From the NCBI RefSeq assembly GCF_051020955.1, contig NC_135016.1:32371131-32435130 (forward strand): a stretch of DNA of 64,000 bases, written 5' to 3'. The position numbers were made by a program, and so were the translations under genes. This document shows, one piece after another, positions 50,850 to 63,502 of the stretch. Every line of letters begins with the position of its first letter. The first letter of the stretch is position 1. Origin of the DNA: Megalopta genalis (Eukaryota; Arthropoda; Insecta; Hymenoptera; Halictidae). Under the pieces are notes generated by a model. It did no database searches. It was not told the DNA's origin and was given only the letters and a program-made list of their open reading frames with translations.

Positions 50850-53800
50850 ACTTCGTGTTCGACGTCTTAATCTATTGTAAGGCAAAGGGTTGAATGGGTA
50901 CGCATCGTCAATTTTAAGAGAACTGCGGTTTGTCTTACATTTTTCTTTTCGTTTAATATGTGTAGAACAGTATGCTAAAATGATGTCTCTTTTTTCTTTT
51001 TTTTTTTAATTTCGATTATTAATTTTCATGGCAGCCATTGCTAGATCCATTTAAATTTGAAAGTATTCATTTTCTTTCGCATTATCTTTGAACTCTCTTC
51101 GTCGAGATCGATGTTGATCCTTTTATTGGACCCGGTATGAACAGCTAATGATTTTTTGAATGTGTATACCTACGTTGTGTCTCGAAACTTGTTGATTTTT
51201 TGTTTGTTTGTCACTTTTAGTTTTACTCGTGGCCCACTAAACTGTACGATTTCTTTTTATTTTGTATATTACAGTCGGACTCCGTCTAATAAAGTCCAGC
51301 TAAACACAATGATAAACTGTACTGTACAACACCTGTCATTTTGTAATTCTAAAAATAAGACATCGTTTCATCATTACTCGCGTAACTATTTCAAATGAAT
51401 TGTCTGTAGTATATCCAATGAATTCTTTCATTTCGAGTATACCGATACGTGCTCTACGTTCTAACAGTTTATGCATGTGTCAGAATTGACCCAGCACAAT
51501 AAGAAGAGGGTTTAATATATACGTTTATTGGTAATTTGACATTTGAAACGAACGCATTCGGATTGCAGGACAATCGTAAAGAAATACAAAATTTTACAAT
51601 ATCTAAAATAGAAAACGGGCAAATGTTTCTTTGGGGGGTATACGAGGATCAACTTTATTCCTTGAAGACGATCCCCTCTGGTCAACGGACGAAAAAATGG
51701 TACTTGGCCGGGGCTTGAAATTGCTTCGATATTGGAAACTTCGGAATTCTCCGTAACAGTTATTCGAGACGAAGGTTCCACGCAAGGATCTTAAATGCAT
51801 TTTAAAAGCAGCTTCCAAGCCCCGATATTACGATGAATTAACAGAAGAGTAATCAATGTGAATACCTACGACTCGTAAGCTCGAGTGCGAAGGGTCGTTT
51901 ACGTAAAAGATAGAAAGCACAATATGCTAGAGCAAGGCATCGATTGCGTGTAAAAAATAACTCTCATCCTAAGCTTAGTTCGTATTTTCCGCGACACTCC
52001 CTAATATCGATGTGCTTCTTAAGAGAACGTATGTATGTATGTATGTATGTCCTTAGAGAAGTCTTTAGTTTGACAGTCCTACCAGGCCGCGGAAGCGTTT
52101 TCCGCGATACGCATCCTTCAATGTTCAAAAGACCTGCGAGCAGATCGCGCGTCTCGGACACGCCTCGATCGGTATCGAAGGCATAACTTGAGCCACTAGA
52201 TCGAAAATTATTCGCCGGACGATTTATTCCCTGACCCCTTTCTAATCGCTGAATCGCTTCGAATCGTCGAACAACAATGGCAAACACCGTTGCTGCTCCA
52301 TGTTTTTATAGGTTTCTCGCGCAGATATTATTGACTGTATCACGCCGACACCGATGCAACGGAATGTGAAATTTTTAACGCCAAGTTAACGTTGTTTCTC
52401 CTAGACCGCCTCTTACCCGCTCTAGAAGCGTCGTCGCACACGCGGTCCTGTTCTACAGCTCGGTAAGGAAATTGTACGCCGATATCGTTTTCGAAGACGG
52501 TGAACGCATTTCGTGCGCTTCGAACTACATATTTCCACTTGCTATGAACGCCTGCGGACAGTCGACGGACACGATGATCCACATTGACAAACACTCAGTA
52601 ATAGTTTTTCATTATTATTATTTTTTTTTTCGTTTTTAGAGATAATTTTACGCTGACTTCGGACCGCTTCCGTCGAAGCCACCAGCCAGTTGATTACTCC
52701 ATAGAGTTTTATACAGGGTGTTTCGGTACATATATACAGATGGGGGACTCGTTGACACTTGTAAAATGAAAGAATGGGCCGACGTATGCGTCTTAAAATT
52801 ATTGTTTACAGTGTACGCGATTTTATCCGATGGGAAAACCATGAGCTCGTATGTGTGAGAATCTGTCGAAGCTTTGTGATTTTTATCTAGTCAGCAGGAT
52901 TAACATTGTAGAATCGGTTAAATTTCGGATTAACATTGAAGTATGACAGACGCCCGATGTGATCAATGTAAACAGTCGTGACTAACGATGGTAATATTAC
53001 CGAATCCGTACAGAGTAATCATTGAATTCATTGGTACAACGCTATTACCTCGAGATTACAATTATTACTAGTTCTTCACGTCCATGTATTTTGATCACTT
53101 GGAAATATACATATTAACTATACCTCGCTCTACCCTAATATTAGACAATACATGAACGAAATATTAATTCAGGAGAATGTATCAAACTACTTTGAAGTAC
53201 AGAAAAATGATGCAATTTTCAGTGTTATTTACAAGTTTTCTTACAGCATTATTCAAAATAATTAGAGATCGCTTGACATCGGATGTTGAGAACATTTCCA
53301 GATATTGTGGTCTCCGTACACGTTAAACAATGTAATGATACACTGTTACACCGAAATCACTGAAAAGAGTAGAATCGATCTATACTTCTAATTAATACAA
53401 GATTTTATCTTAAGATCGTAGCTTATATAAATTTTGATACCGCAATGAAAATCTTAACGCTAATTAAAGTCAGCTAATGTTGTAGGATTGATTCGAGAAC
53501 ATTAATATCTATGGAACAAGACAATGACAGCATGTGACAACAACTAACTTATCGATAATTATTGGCAGTCGTAGTTTTATATTGTGCAAATAGAAAGTTG
53601 AAATTAAATTGATTACATGATCACATTCTGCCATAAAATTGAAACCAGTATACAACAACATTATTGATTTGTATCATGTATCATCGACAATAATTCAAAT
53701 ATGTAATGCGTTACATATAAAAAGGATATTTTACAGAACTTTCGAAATTTTGTCAATTTTACTATCGTTGATGATTCCTCGTTTCCCTTATTGTACATCA

Positions 53801-54550
53801 AATTCTGAAGCAAGAAAGAGCTTTATAAAACCACTTGAATTCGAAACGTGGAGACAGAAGTTCGCAATGCTAATCCTGGACAGAGTTTATAGGATACTCC
53901 ATGATTGGAATTGTCTATTAGTGTCAGCGTCCTTTAAATCAAATTGGATTCGTCGATCAAGGATTTATGGTAGGGTGTTAGGCCACGTGCGGTCATGGAA
54001 GGGAGTGTAAGAAAATAAACTATCGATCCTGATTCATAAACCGGAAGCCTCTTGCACGATGAATTCAAAACTCATTGATAAAGTTGTACTGCCTCGAGAA
54101 TAAAAATATTTTTCTTGCAAGATCTTTGGTCATGGAGTAGGGAGAAAAAAAAAGGGCACATTTTGATAACAAGATCTTGTCAGACCGCACGGCACTTACC
54201 CCAGAACCTCTGACGAGTGAAAACCTTAGAATTTTGTATCTTCTCGAAGTTACTCTAACAAACAGTTTACAGCCTCATGTTCCTCGCCTCTGAAACAGAG
54301 AGAAAAAGCTAGCGTGGCGTAAAAGTGGGAGTCGTACCTTTTTCGGAATTCATAACAAGGAAAGTAATCTCTAGCATATGACGGAATTCAGTTCATTGGA
54401 AAGATAAATTTAAGCTATATCGTAACTGACAGCGCCTTCGTATGGTCATCTCCTAGCTCTGTGCGAATCCCATAGCTTGAGAGCGATGCACAATTTTGTG
54501 TCAGATGTGTGCGAGTGAACTTTTTTTTTTCTGCGATTATAGACTATGGT
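50850..54550. other. Intergenic, no gene recognised
   Basis: Short open frames (for example 51536-51718 and 53639-54010, plus) carry no recognised domain. A lone CAGGGTGTTTCGGTAC word at 52713 next to TA resembles a transposon tip without a partner. Low repeat load. Confidence 0.4.
52029..52050. repeat. TATG microsatellite
   Basis: Five units of GTAT/TATG. Confidence 0.9.
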
Positions 54551-54559
54551 ATAAGCGAT

Positions 54560-55070
54560 GCCAACGGTGGAGAAGACGACATCTTTGAGCATGTAATCGT
54601 GCATCAAGTTTCTTGACACAGTGAAGAACATGGCAGGCTGGTGAGCCTGTCCCCTATGTCGTCCGCGAGAAGAGATGGATTGGGGCAATGTACAGACCGC
54701 CGACGAGCTGGCTCTGATGTCGACGTCTGGCAGAGTTGCAGTCCTCAATGGACACAAGATATACGTAAGATGTGCAAGGATAGCTATGTCAAAGCGGCAA
54801 CATCGCAACCTTCTCAGGAGAGAGCTGTTGACAGCAGACAGTTCAGCTCAATGTTCCGATCTTGGGTCTCGATGGCCTTAATCTCGAGATACATGATTCA
54901 GACCCAGTCAGATACAGAGAAGGATATTTAGTACAACGATCATTATACAATCAAGAGCTCATGGGAATTCCCCGTATACGTTGGAGAACTGATATAGCAT
55001 CTGCAGGGCTGATCTATGTTTTGTGTATCCGAACTACGATACCGAAGAGATCACGTAGACTCCCCTAAAT
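54560..55070 (+). pseudogene. Frameshifted coding relic, family uncertain
   Basis: A plus-strand open frame from 54675 (MDWGNVQTADELALMSTSG...) runs to about 54880, where a one-base shift moves the continuation into the frame beginning GLDGLNLEIHDSDPVRYREG and ending at 55068. Composition and the smooth hand-over suggest a decayed coding sequence. The segment around HRNLLRRELLTA has a loose resemblance to BEN domains; this is a guess. It may instead be transposon-derived. Confidence 0.3.
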
Positions 55071-55079
55071 TGTACGCGC

Positions 55080-58000
55080 GGAAAACCGCGTAACCAGCTG
55101 GGAACTTATTGTCACGAAAATTTGGCACAAGCGATAGTAACGTGCCTCTGCGAGTGGATGCTGCACAGATCAATCGGATCGCAGGACACCTCTTAAAAAT
55201 CGCAGTTCACAAGCTTCCAGAACGGTGTTCCGATTTGCCAGCGCATGGTTATTGACAAGGAGGCATGTCACACTTATTTCGACGACCTTTAAATATGTTA
55301 TCGAAGCAACGTCCTAAATAACGTTACTTTATATAACCGTCGCTCGGCTGTAGTTGAAAAGATATAAACAAAGTTACTCGGGACGTTGACAGCATATCCG
55401 AAGGTCATCGTCGAGGCTACCTTTTTGTGAATAATCGACGATTTAGTCTCCTCGTTTGTTAGACGACGAACATATTGTCGTCAATTAACTGCAGGTCCAA
55501 ACTAGGTATACTACAAAGAACTACTTTGTGTTTCTGAGCAGGGGAAAAGCCGAGCAACAACGTCTCTTGGAACAGAAGCAAATACGTTTCCTCGGTATTC
55601 GCTGAATGCGAAAGATAAATTAGGACACTCGCAATAGAGGGTGCATCTGAAATTGTGTAGCGTTAAAGAAGGGCTGGTAATTTTTCATACAAAACTAAAT
55701 GGAAAATAGAAAATAAAATTTGTTCTAAACAGATTTAATTTTCGAGACGATCGGTTTTGAAAATTCGACTTGAGATCTTGTGCTTGCCATCGGTTAATTG
55801 AATCGGCATCGAGCATACTTGAATATTCAAATCCAATGTTCTCGAAAACGGGAAAACATGGCAATTGTTCAATGTTCCTTTTCATTTCAGACACACCCTT
55901 TATAAACGTTTCGTCGAATCGATGGTCACGATTATAGTACAATCACACTTTGACTACTCGCAACTCTTCTCGCTAGTTTATTATATTAAAAATTTAGAAA
56001 TCACTTGGATCACTATCGCTGAGCGAGCGGTTGATATAGTTTAAAGTCCAACTCGGCGCAAGGATTTGTCTCTCAGTCTACGATGCATCCCCTCCTTTCG
56101 AATTTTCGTTCTTTCTTTCACTTTTTTTGTCGTTTTTGTTTTACTATCTTATTTAAGATTCTTGCGCTTCACCTAAAAAGAGTATATTCCAAAATTAAAT
56201 ACATATGTATGTATGTGTGTATATGTATGTGTATATATAAATACAATGTATCTCTATTTTACAACGAAACGTCCCTTGACTCTCGCAGCTATTCAGTTTA
56301 CATTATTAAGTCTACGACGATCTTCTTCGACCTTCTTTTTACAAAACGATCGAGCCAATGGAGAACACGAGTCGCGTTTATACAGTACGCACCATAAACA
56401 TAGACATGAAGCAACACAAGCAGAATGCACACTATGCATGAGTATGGGAAAATCAATATACAAGGTGAATCACCCGAGACTGGAACATGAAATGTTACAA
56501 CGTTTTCTTCATGAAACGATACAACTCTATATTATGTAGTAAAATATTTCTTTTGAATAGATAAATATTCCAACATTTTCCTAAGTGAAACTACATGTTA
56601 TTAAAATAAAAACAAAAGGTTTTTCAATACCCGAGAAAACGAATTTCAGATTCCAGCCCTATACGGTAACTCATCCTGTGTAACTAAATATTTTTAACGA
56701 ATTAGTCACTCCTTCGTTTTTGTAATCATGTAAAATATCTCTAATATTCAAAAAGAGAACGCATCCTAAGAAAGTCTTTTTTATCAAATCATTGATGCGG
56801 TAAGCCCTAAAACTATTGATCATTCATTTGAACTCAACATCCATCACCTCTGCTAATAAAAGAGCAAAAGGTAATTTTTATCACAAAAAGGAATGTAACG
56901 TGAAAACACGACCACACGGAGAAACTAAAGCGAATTACGAGGTTTATTTTTAGTTTCGTCTACATTTGATGGTACCAGCTGTATAAAGAAATCGATCCTC
57001 GCGTTAACAAAGCACGGGACTACAAAATCGGAAACTCGAGCGCTCGTAGTAACCAAACACACCTAGGGGGGGAAGATAAAATCTAAACGGAACGTCGATG
57101 AAGAGGATAAAAAAGATAAGGGCGAAATCGATATACAATATAAGGAATAATCTGTACAATGATATTGTGTATCTTAAACGACAACTGCGTCTCTTCTTTT
57201 CAATCTTTTGTTCTTTTTTTCCGAAATACAAGATCAAGATTCGAAGAATTCAAACTATGATACAACTCTTTTTGGAATTCAGCTAGGATAAAAATCGTTC
57301 GATAACGGCGTGTAAAAATAGTTACGATCGTCGCCGACGTATTTAATTTTAGGTGCGTGCAAGTATAGAAATCAACGTAAAGAACGATTTAACCAGTAAT
57401 CCATGTTGTTTCGACTTTTATCAAGCTTCATTATTTGAAAAGAAACGATTTTTATTATACTCGTCGAAGGGTCAACAAGTTTAATCATCGACTAGATATA
57501 ATAAATTCTCTTTAAAGAAATATTTTTCGACATTAATAATTTCTCCATTAAATGTCGTACAATAATAAAACAACCAAAAAACGTCAATGAAAAATCGAAA
57601 CAACACGGTACTGTCGAATTTTAATATACTCGGCACGCGCGTATATACACGTACATGTGTAACTACATCTGCGTAACGTTTTATCTCCAAGGGAAGTTTG
57701 CCAGATGTTAAATTAGTTTGCGAGAATAACAGTTTGAAGTTATAAGGCTCATAAATAAAATAGAGGAGTCATTCACTTGACATATTCGCTCTCATTTACC
57801 ATTTTGAAAACTATATCTGGGAAGAAATAAAAAGAAACATCGCTAAGTTTGTATTTGTATGTCACAACTTTTTATGCATTCCATTTCATGAACAACACTA
57901 GTGAATTATTAACACAAGAAACAAATTTCTGCTTAACTCCCTCTTCTGATACGTAAACATATTTCACATACCTATTTATGAATATCTTTAATGTCACTAT

Positions 58001-58253
58001 CCTTGCCAATTTGCAATTATTCAAGCGAATGACATACAACTTCCTTTGTAACTCAAGCAGTTTAATATATTTTAATATCGATGCAACATCTGACGTAGTT
58101 CCCTTTCAAGGATCGACCATCGAAACACTGTGTCCCTACTAGAAGAAGGAATCGAATGATCACATAGCTGAATGCCCGAAAAATATTAACAAGAAGATAT
58201 TCAATGAAGAGAAAGGAAACGATTCCCTAATGTATACCTTGTTCTGTTAATGT
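55080..58253. other. LST2 3' flank, possibly a long 3' UTR
   Basis: AT-rich and almost free of the repeat families seen elsewhere, apart from one short element. That is consistent with, but does not prove, a long transcribed 3' UTR of LST2 on the minus strand. Confidence 0.35.
56461..56678. mobile_element. Possible TA MITE with imperfect ends, about 218 bp
   Basis: Left end CAAGGTGAATCACCCGAGAC next to TA; the right end read in complement is CAGGATGAGTTACCGTATAG. Both arms continue to CTGGAA. Imperfect ends and no coding capacity. Confidence 0.45.
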
Positions 58254-58534
58254 TCAGCTCGCAGGTGTTACTTGGGAAACGGTGAACGGCGTCACCTGAT
58301 AGAGGAAACACCTGTTGCACACCCTCACGGGTTTCGTATGCCCGTAACGTGGCAGGGGAACGTTGTTGCTACTGCAACGACCGCAGAACACTTTGCCACA
58401 ATTTCTGCAATGGTGTCTCCGTCGCACTACGGTGAAGCCAGCTTGACAAGCCATACACCGTGGCGCGTCGTTGTCGGGGACCCAAGCTGGAGCACGTTCC
58501 ACGCACTCTTCACCGCGTTCGGTTATCGGAGAAT
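58254..58534 (-). CDS. LST2: LST2 last coding exon, FYVE zinc finger and stop
   Basis: 281 nt. After a short linker it encodes a full FYVE domain at about 58484-58308. Visible are the WVPD motif, the basic PtdIns3P-binding [10 protein letters not shown] patch, four CxxC pairs (CMAC, CRNC, CGRC, CNRC) giving eight zinc ligands, and the RVC motif. The protein ends 17 residues after the last cysteine. The FYVE domain anchors the protein to early endosomes. Confidence 0.96.
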
Positions 58535-61500
58535 CTGCAGATCGAAGTCAAATGTTAATAGAATGTCAGTAATGCGAAGGTCTTGTATTCCTGACCAAAC
58601 GCAGGAATGCTTAAAACTTAAAAAAGCGATATTTAAAATGATATTCAAATGATGTACAGCTTAGAGAAAACAATAGTTTGAACAAGAAGGACAATTTTAA
58701 CAACTTTACCATTTAATTTTTAGTTACACATTTTTATATGCAATATCCGAAGTACCTAACCCAGTTCGGCTTTAGTCAGCTAAAGAATATCTGTACCGAG
58801 ATTTTATAGTCTAATTATAGTTATTTCCAAGTAACAAAATATTTCTTATTTTCACATACGGTTAGCGCAACAAATATTACCATTTAGAGTTTTAAAATCT
58901 GTTTAGAACTGCTTGCAAGCCCACGAAAGGGTTGATCATTATAATTCTTATATCGAGCATGACGTACTTGTATTTTGGCCGTTAGTCGCAGTCGTATCTT
59001 CCAGATCGTCTTCATATTCCTGCAACGAGTCTTGTCGCTCGTGATTAGTACCCGTATCGTTTATAGGATTTGCTATCTGATCGTCTGCGGTTAAAATGTC
59101 GTCCTTCACCTCGCTGTCTTCTACGGTCTGACTACTGTTCATCAAAAACACGCACTTCAAGATATTCCGCAGGTCCGAGGCAAAGTTCGTCTGCAACTGA
59201 TCCGCCACACCGGCTATACAGACGAACAGTCGATGAACAAGATCCTCCGACGATCTGAAACAACGCGAGATACTTTCACGTCGGTGCTAACGTCGAAAGA
59301 GCTAATTAAGACAAACACGGATTAATTCCTTGCCGCGAGCAAGCATAAAAGATCAATCATTACCGAAACTTCGCCCGTATCTGATTCCTGTTTGCGATCT
59401 CAGCTGCCTGCATCGCAAGCGCAATCTCTTCGTCATCTTGGCAGTCGCTCTGGAACTCGCTGGTCTCGGAGCTGGAGTCGCAGCAGCTGGAACAGCTGGA
59501 GCTGGACCCGACGTCCGGCTTATGGATCAGCGAGCGATCAGAGTTGAACGACTGCGCGCCAGAAACGGTCGTCGCATTGACCAGTCTTATCGCGCGAACG
59601 GTTCTCTGCGTATTATTGTCTTTTATTAAACTCTGGACTCCGTAAGGAACGTTTTGCGGCATCACCGGGGAAACTGGCTCCGCCACCAAGCCACTCTTGT
59701 CCGTCCTTGGTCCCAAACCATCGTTCATCAGTTCGTTAGGACTTCTGCTCTCCAGTTTCCTCTTGGTCTGCTCGGAGCGAGTATTAACCCTGTCGTACTT
59801 GTCTCTCTTCTCGACGTCCCTCCTCTTCATCCGGCTGATTTGCTCTGACCTAGATCTCCTGTGATCCAGAAGCTTCTTGTTATGCGGCGACAAGTTTCTC
59901 TGCGTCCTGAGGGCGATGCTGCAAGTTCGTTGGCCGTTACTACGCGGCTCAAAGTGCTGCATCCTCGGGCTGGCGTGAGGACTGTGGCTCCCGAAATTCG
60001 GCATTTGCCTAGTGTTCTGGCTCGGGTGTAAACTGGCGCCGTAGCTGATCAGTCTAGGGTTCAAGCACCGGTCGGTCGAGTTCGACCTGGAGCTCTCTGT
60101 GCTGGTCGCGCAATACACGCTCTGGAAATGCGAGGTGGTCCTGGTATCCTGGGTCCCGTGAATCAGCGGGCCGCTTTTATCGTGTCTGCGATGATGTCTC
60201 CGTTTCTGCTTCTCGTCCCTCATCTTCCTCGATACGATCTTCTCCTTCGCGTAATGCTCGATCTTCGTCCCTATCTTGCCGATGTTCTGCGACGTCGACG
60301 GACAGTTCTCGCACTTCAGGTCGCACCAAAACTCCCGGCGAGAGGTGGACGCGTCGATGTTCAGATTCAAGTTTTCCCAGTTCTCCGTGTAGTTGATCTG
60401 AAAGCTGGACTGGTTCGAGTCGCAGACGGTGATGTGGCCGTTCCCGTAGGCGACTCCGACGAACTCCTCGTTCGTACCGTCGAAGTTCGACGATATCCTT
60501 GGAATGTTTTTCGCGGCCTCGGTGCTGCTCGAGTGGAGATTGTGCACCTCGATCGAATTATCCATAGGCGGGGCCGGTTTCACGCTCCTCAGACTACAGA
60601 CGCAAGAGTTCTCCGAGATCGTGGAGCTCTTTCTCTTCGGTGAGTTGAGATTCGAGCAGGAGTAGCTGGTGTTCTCTTGCGTGTCCTCGTCGTCCAAGAT
60701 CTGGTCGTCCTGCTGGATCTCGTTCGCGAACGTCTTTTTCTCCTCCGGGCTCTTATCGTAGAGGCTGGTGTTCTCCGAGGACAAAACCGTGCAGATCCCG
60801 GAATCGGTCTGCTCCGAGATCTCGTTCTGACAGTCGCTGTCCAACAGGAGATTCGACAGGGTTTTGTTCGCCTCGGAGATCAGCTTCTTCGAGTCCAAAT
60901 CCGGCAGCGAGTTCTGGATGTGCATGGTCTCGCCGGACACGTTGTTCTCGTGGGATACCTGGTTAAGTAGGTACTGAGTCTGCGGAATCTCTATGTTCTC
61001 AGAGCCATCTAGGATCTCGGAGATGTCGGAAGTCATGAAGTCGTCCTGCTGCTGCTGCTGCTGCTGCTGTTGACTCACCTGATTCTCGCTGCTGATCGAC
61101 GCACCGTTCTCCGCGCTACCCTGTGCAACCGCTGCCTGCACCGTGAGATAAACCGAACCAGCGTTATCCTCTTCTCTTCTGGAGCTAAGGCCGTCGTCGC
61201 AGGACTGCCGCCTGCCAACGTTGGAGTTGCAAGCCTTCTTCACGCTGTATTGCACTTCATCACCGACACTCTCTCGTTCACTGGATGTCCTCGCGCCACC
61301 GTTACACCTGGCACTCTCGTGAAACCCGTCCGCGGACACGTACACACGATTAGGCCCGTATTCGACATCATTCATCCTCGTGCCCGCGTGCCTATCGTCC
61401 TCCTCTTGGTCACACCTCATCTCCGGCGAACGATCCGCGTTCTCGCATTCTTCCGTTAACGCTTGAACCACGTCGTTCGCCACCTCGTCCATATTGTTTC

Positions 61501-63502
61501 CCGTGTTCCTCGTCACTGTGTAAAAATCTACGATGAAGTCTTTGCAGTTCGGATAACCGGTATAAAAATTGTGAACGAACTCCTCCAGGTCTGGTATGTC
61601 CTGGCACGCGGACTTCGACGAGTGCGTGATAGGACCCGACGGCTCTTCGTTCGAGCACAACAGTTTCTCGAGCATGTACAGCTCACGGTTATTCAGCGTC
61701 CATAAGAGCTCCCGGATTTTTAAAAGCAGCGTCTGAAACGAAGAGGCCGATTGTTCAGTATTGTTATCGTTAGCCCGACGAAATGGATGGGAATAAAATA
61801 CAGTAAACTTTGTCCGCATTAATTGCAAGAAATGGACGTTGAACAGAAATTGCACCCTTTCTGTAATGATTTCAGCAAGCTTAGAATGAGATATTAATTA
61901 AGTTCTTAGGTTCATTTAATTTGTTCATATTTCATAAATGCATAAAATCCATAGTCTGTAGTAAACCAACAGTCGAGTCTTGATATTTACAATATTGTTT
62001 GCAATGCAGTGCTCTTTCTTATAAAATATTTTTAAAAATGTAACAAAATAAAATCATTCAGTAAATACTGTGGATTTTTATATCTCTGCGACATATACAA
62101 ATTTTTAAGATACAAGAAAATATACACGCAATTAATGTGATGCTAATAACAAACTTATCATAATAACTTTCTTATAGATGTAAACGTTTAATTGATTTCC
62201 CTCTTCTCGTTATTTATAAAAGATTTTATGCACAGGTAAAGAATTCTTGTTACTTTAAAATAAGTTTGATCGATGATCTAACCGTATGGCAAATACAGCG
62301 ATTACAATCGCCGCGCGTGAATAAAATATTAACATAAAAATGAGTACATGTGTCCGTTTTCCTGCAAGCTATATGAAAATTGAATATCGATTTAAGCAAG
62401 CGTTCAATCATCTCCAGATATTGGAGTTGCCTGACAACTTTTACCATCGTTTTCATTCATGATATTAACCCATACGCGTATCAGTTGACTTGACCCAAAA
62501 TGCATATTTTGAACAATTTTCAAATGAATTTTGCACAGTCGCTTTCTTCAACTTTGTGCACCATGTTAAAGGGTTGAATTAAAACTTTGACAAATCGAAT
62601 CTTTTCTGTTAAGTAGTAGTTCGAAGTTTTAAGAATGAAATGCAAAAGGCAACGCAGCTAAGTGTCCCAATCCCTTAATTAATTCTGCAGGAAAATGGGC
62701 CAATACTTTAACCCTTTGCACTCGAATGGTGACTAAGAGGCACCACTAAAATTTGTTATATCACGTTTTAAGATAATTTTTGTATTAACAAAGTTTAGAT
62801 TTAAAAAATTGTCAAGAGCGTAACCGTTGTGCGAGTCCCAAGAATCAATTTCATACGCATAAAATGCATTTTATCATATAAAATAAAAAATACTATAAGT
62901 GAGAAAAATGATTATATATTTACAATTAAAATAGCTTCGAGTGCAAAGGGTAAAACTTCATTGTATGCCAAAAGAACAGAGGAAAGTGACTATGACAAAA
63001 TAGCAGTCGAAAAGTCAACAACCGAAGCTGTTTTGCGTCATCGGAGACTCGGCAATAGAAGTAAATCTAACAAAATATCTCACGCTATCAGCGATTTTCG
63101 TTAAACCGAATATAAACTTTATTGAATCGCGGTTGTTACAGCGGTTCGATGGCTCACCTTAAACGGCCTAAACATTTCACTAATGTTATCGGGTGATTTG
63201 AGGCACAGCGGGCCTCCAGGCGGAGCCAAGAGGCCAGAAACAATCGCCAAACGGGGAATTGTAAACATCAGGGCTGGCTCGTAATTATCCACGTCAGCTT
63301 GGCTGAGCAATCCACGTTCGAGAGCTCTCTGCAGCGTCTCCGAAAATAAAACGCACACGAGTTCCTGTTGCTCGTACTCCTTGGTCGATTTCACCGGTAC
63401 CATAGCGCCGACGTAGCACAGCTCGAAATCGGAGAACAGGCGATCGAAGATCTTCAGCGACTCGATCAGCTTCTCCAACGACGGGTCCAGCGGGTTCTGC
63501 GT
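58254..63502 (-). CDS. LST2: Lateral signaling target protein 2 homologue (LST2/ZFYVE28), 5'-partial
   Basis: Joined exons 63502-63158, 61732-59364, 59254-58968, 58534-58254 give 1093 visible residues; the N-terminal exons lie past base 64000. The first visible exon carries the conserved LST2 core ([43 protein letters not shown]). It continues into [13 protein letters not shown], a long low-complexity middle, the conserved [19 protein letters not shown] block, and a C-terminal FYVE finger. LST-2 in C. elegans and ZFYVE28 in human are negative regulators of EGFR signalling; the human protein is controlled by monoubiquitination, which affects binding of the FYVE finger to PtdIns3P on endosomes. 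All phases agree. CFAP58 follows downstream on the same strand about 11 kb away. Confidence 0.94.
58968..59254 (-). CDS. LST2: LST2 exon with [19 protein letters not shown] block
   Basis: 287 nt, acceptor TTTCAG, donor GTACGT. It encodes [19 protein letters not shown] and [20 protein letters not shown], nearly identical to human LST2, then an acidic linker. Phases on both sides (completing Arg upstream, one base carried downstream) match the neighbours. Confidence 0.95.
59364..61732 (-). CDS. LST2: LST2 long central exon, disordered, with polyQ
   Basis: 2369 nt, acceptor TTTCAG, donor GTAATG after two bases of a codon. It starts [18 protein letters not shown], continuing the conserved domain, then runs about 700 residues of Ser/Asn/Asp-rich, probably disordered sequence with a Q9 tract, a basic RRHHRRHDK segment and an Arg-rich region. 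It ends with a conserved serine/acidic stretch and [16 protein letters not shown]. Such a long middle is typical for insect LST2 proteins. Confidence 0.94.
61046..61072 (-). repeat. CAG repeat coding for Q9 in LST2
   Basis: CTG on the plus strand repeats eight times, followed by TTG; on the gene strand this encodes nine glutamines between VS and DD. It is a likely site of length polymorphism inside the disordered region. Confidence 0.9.
61800..61958 (-). repeat. TGCGGAT-type interspersed repeat in LST2 intron
   Basis: On the minus strand it begins CTATGGATTTTATGCATTTA; it lies about 70-230 bp upstream of the long LST2 exon's acceptor. A partial copy (CTGTGGATTTTTATATC) follows at about 62069. 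Confidence 0.5.
62712..62950. mobile_element. TTAA-flanked MITE, 239 bp (CCCTTTGC ends), copy 2
   Basis: The same length as the copy at 36453 and homologous throughout (GAGGCACCACTAA, TTTAGATTTRAAAAATTGT). Ends CCCTTTGCACTCGA and TCGAGTGCAAAGGG. Left TTAA at 62708-62711; the right target site has decayed to TAAA. In the LST2 intron. Confidence 0.88.
63158..63502 (-). CDS. LST2: LST2 exon with conserved N-terminal domain (first exon visible)
   Basis: 345 nt, phase 0 at both ends, acceptor TTTCAG and donor GTGAGC. It encodes 115 residues from [20 protein letters not shown] to SEMFRPFK. This is the most conserved part of LST2; human has LFAEFELSYVSAMVPVK and ALMFSIPRLAIVCGL at the same places. 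Confidence 0.95.

Noticed and set aside
52713..52760. CAGGGTGTTTCGGTAC word next to TA
   Set aside because: Only one transposon-like tip was found; no matching opposite end.
60128..60643. 171-codon open frame antisense to LST2
   Set aside because: Mirror of the GC-rich LST2 exon; no recognised domain.
61733..61855. Extension of the long LST2 open frame upstream of 61732
   Set aside because: The residues before [11 protein letters not shown] do not match LST2, and a clean TTTCAG acceptor joins TLLL to MFRPFK of the upstream exon.
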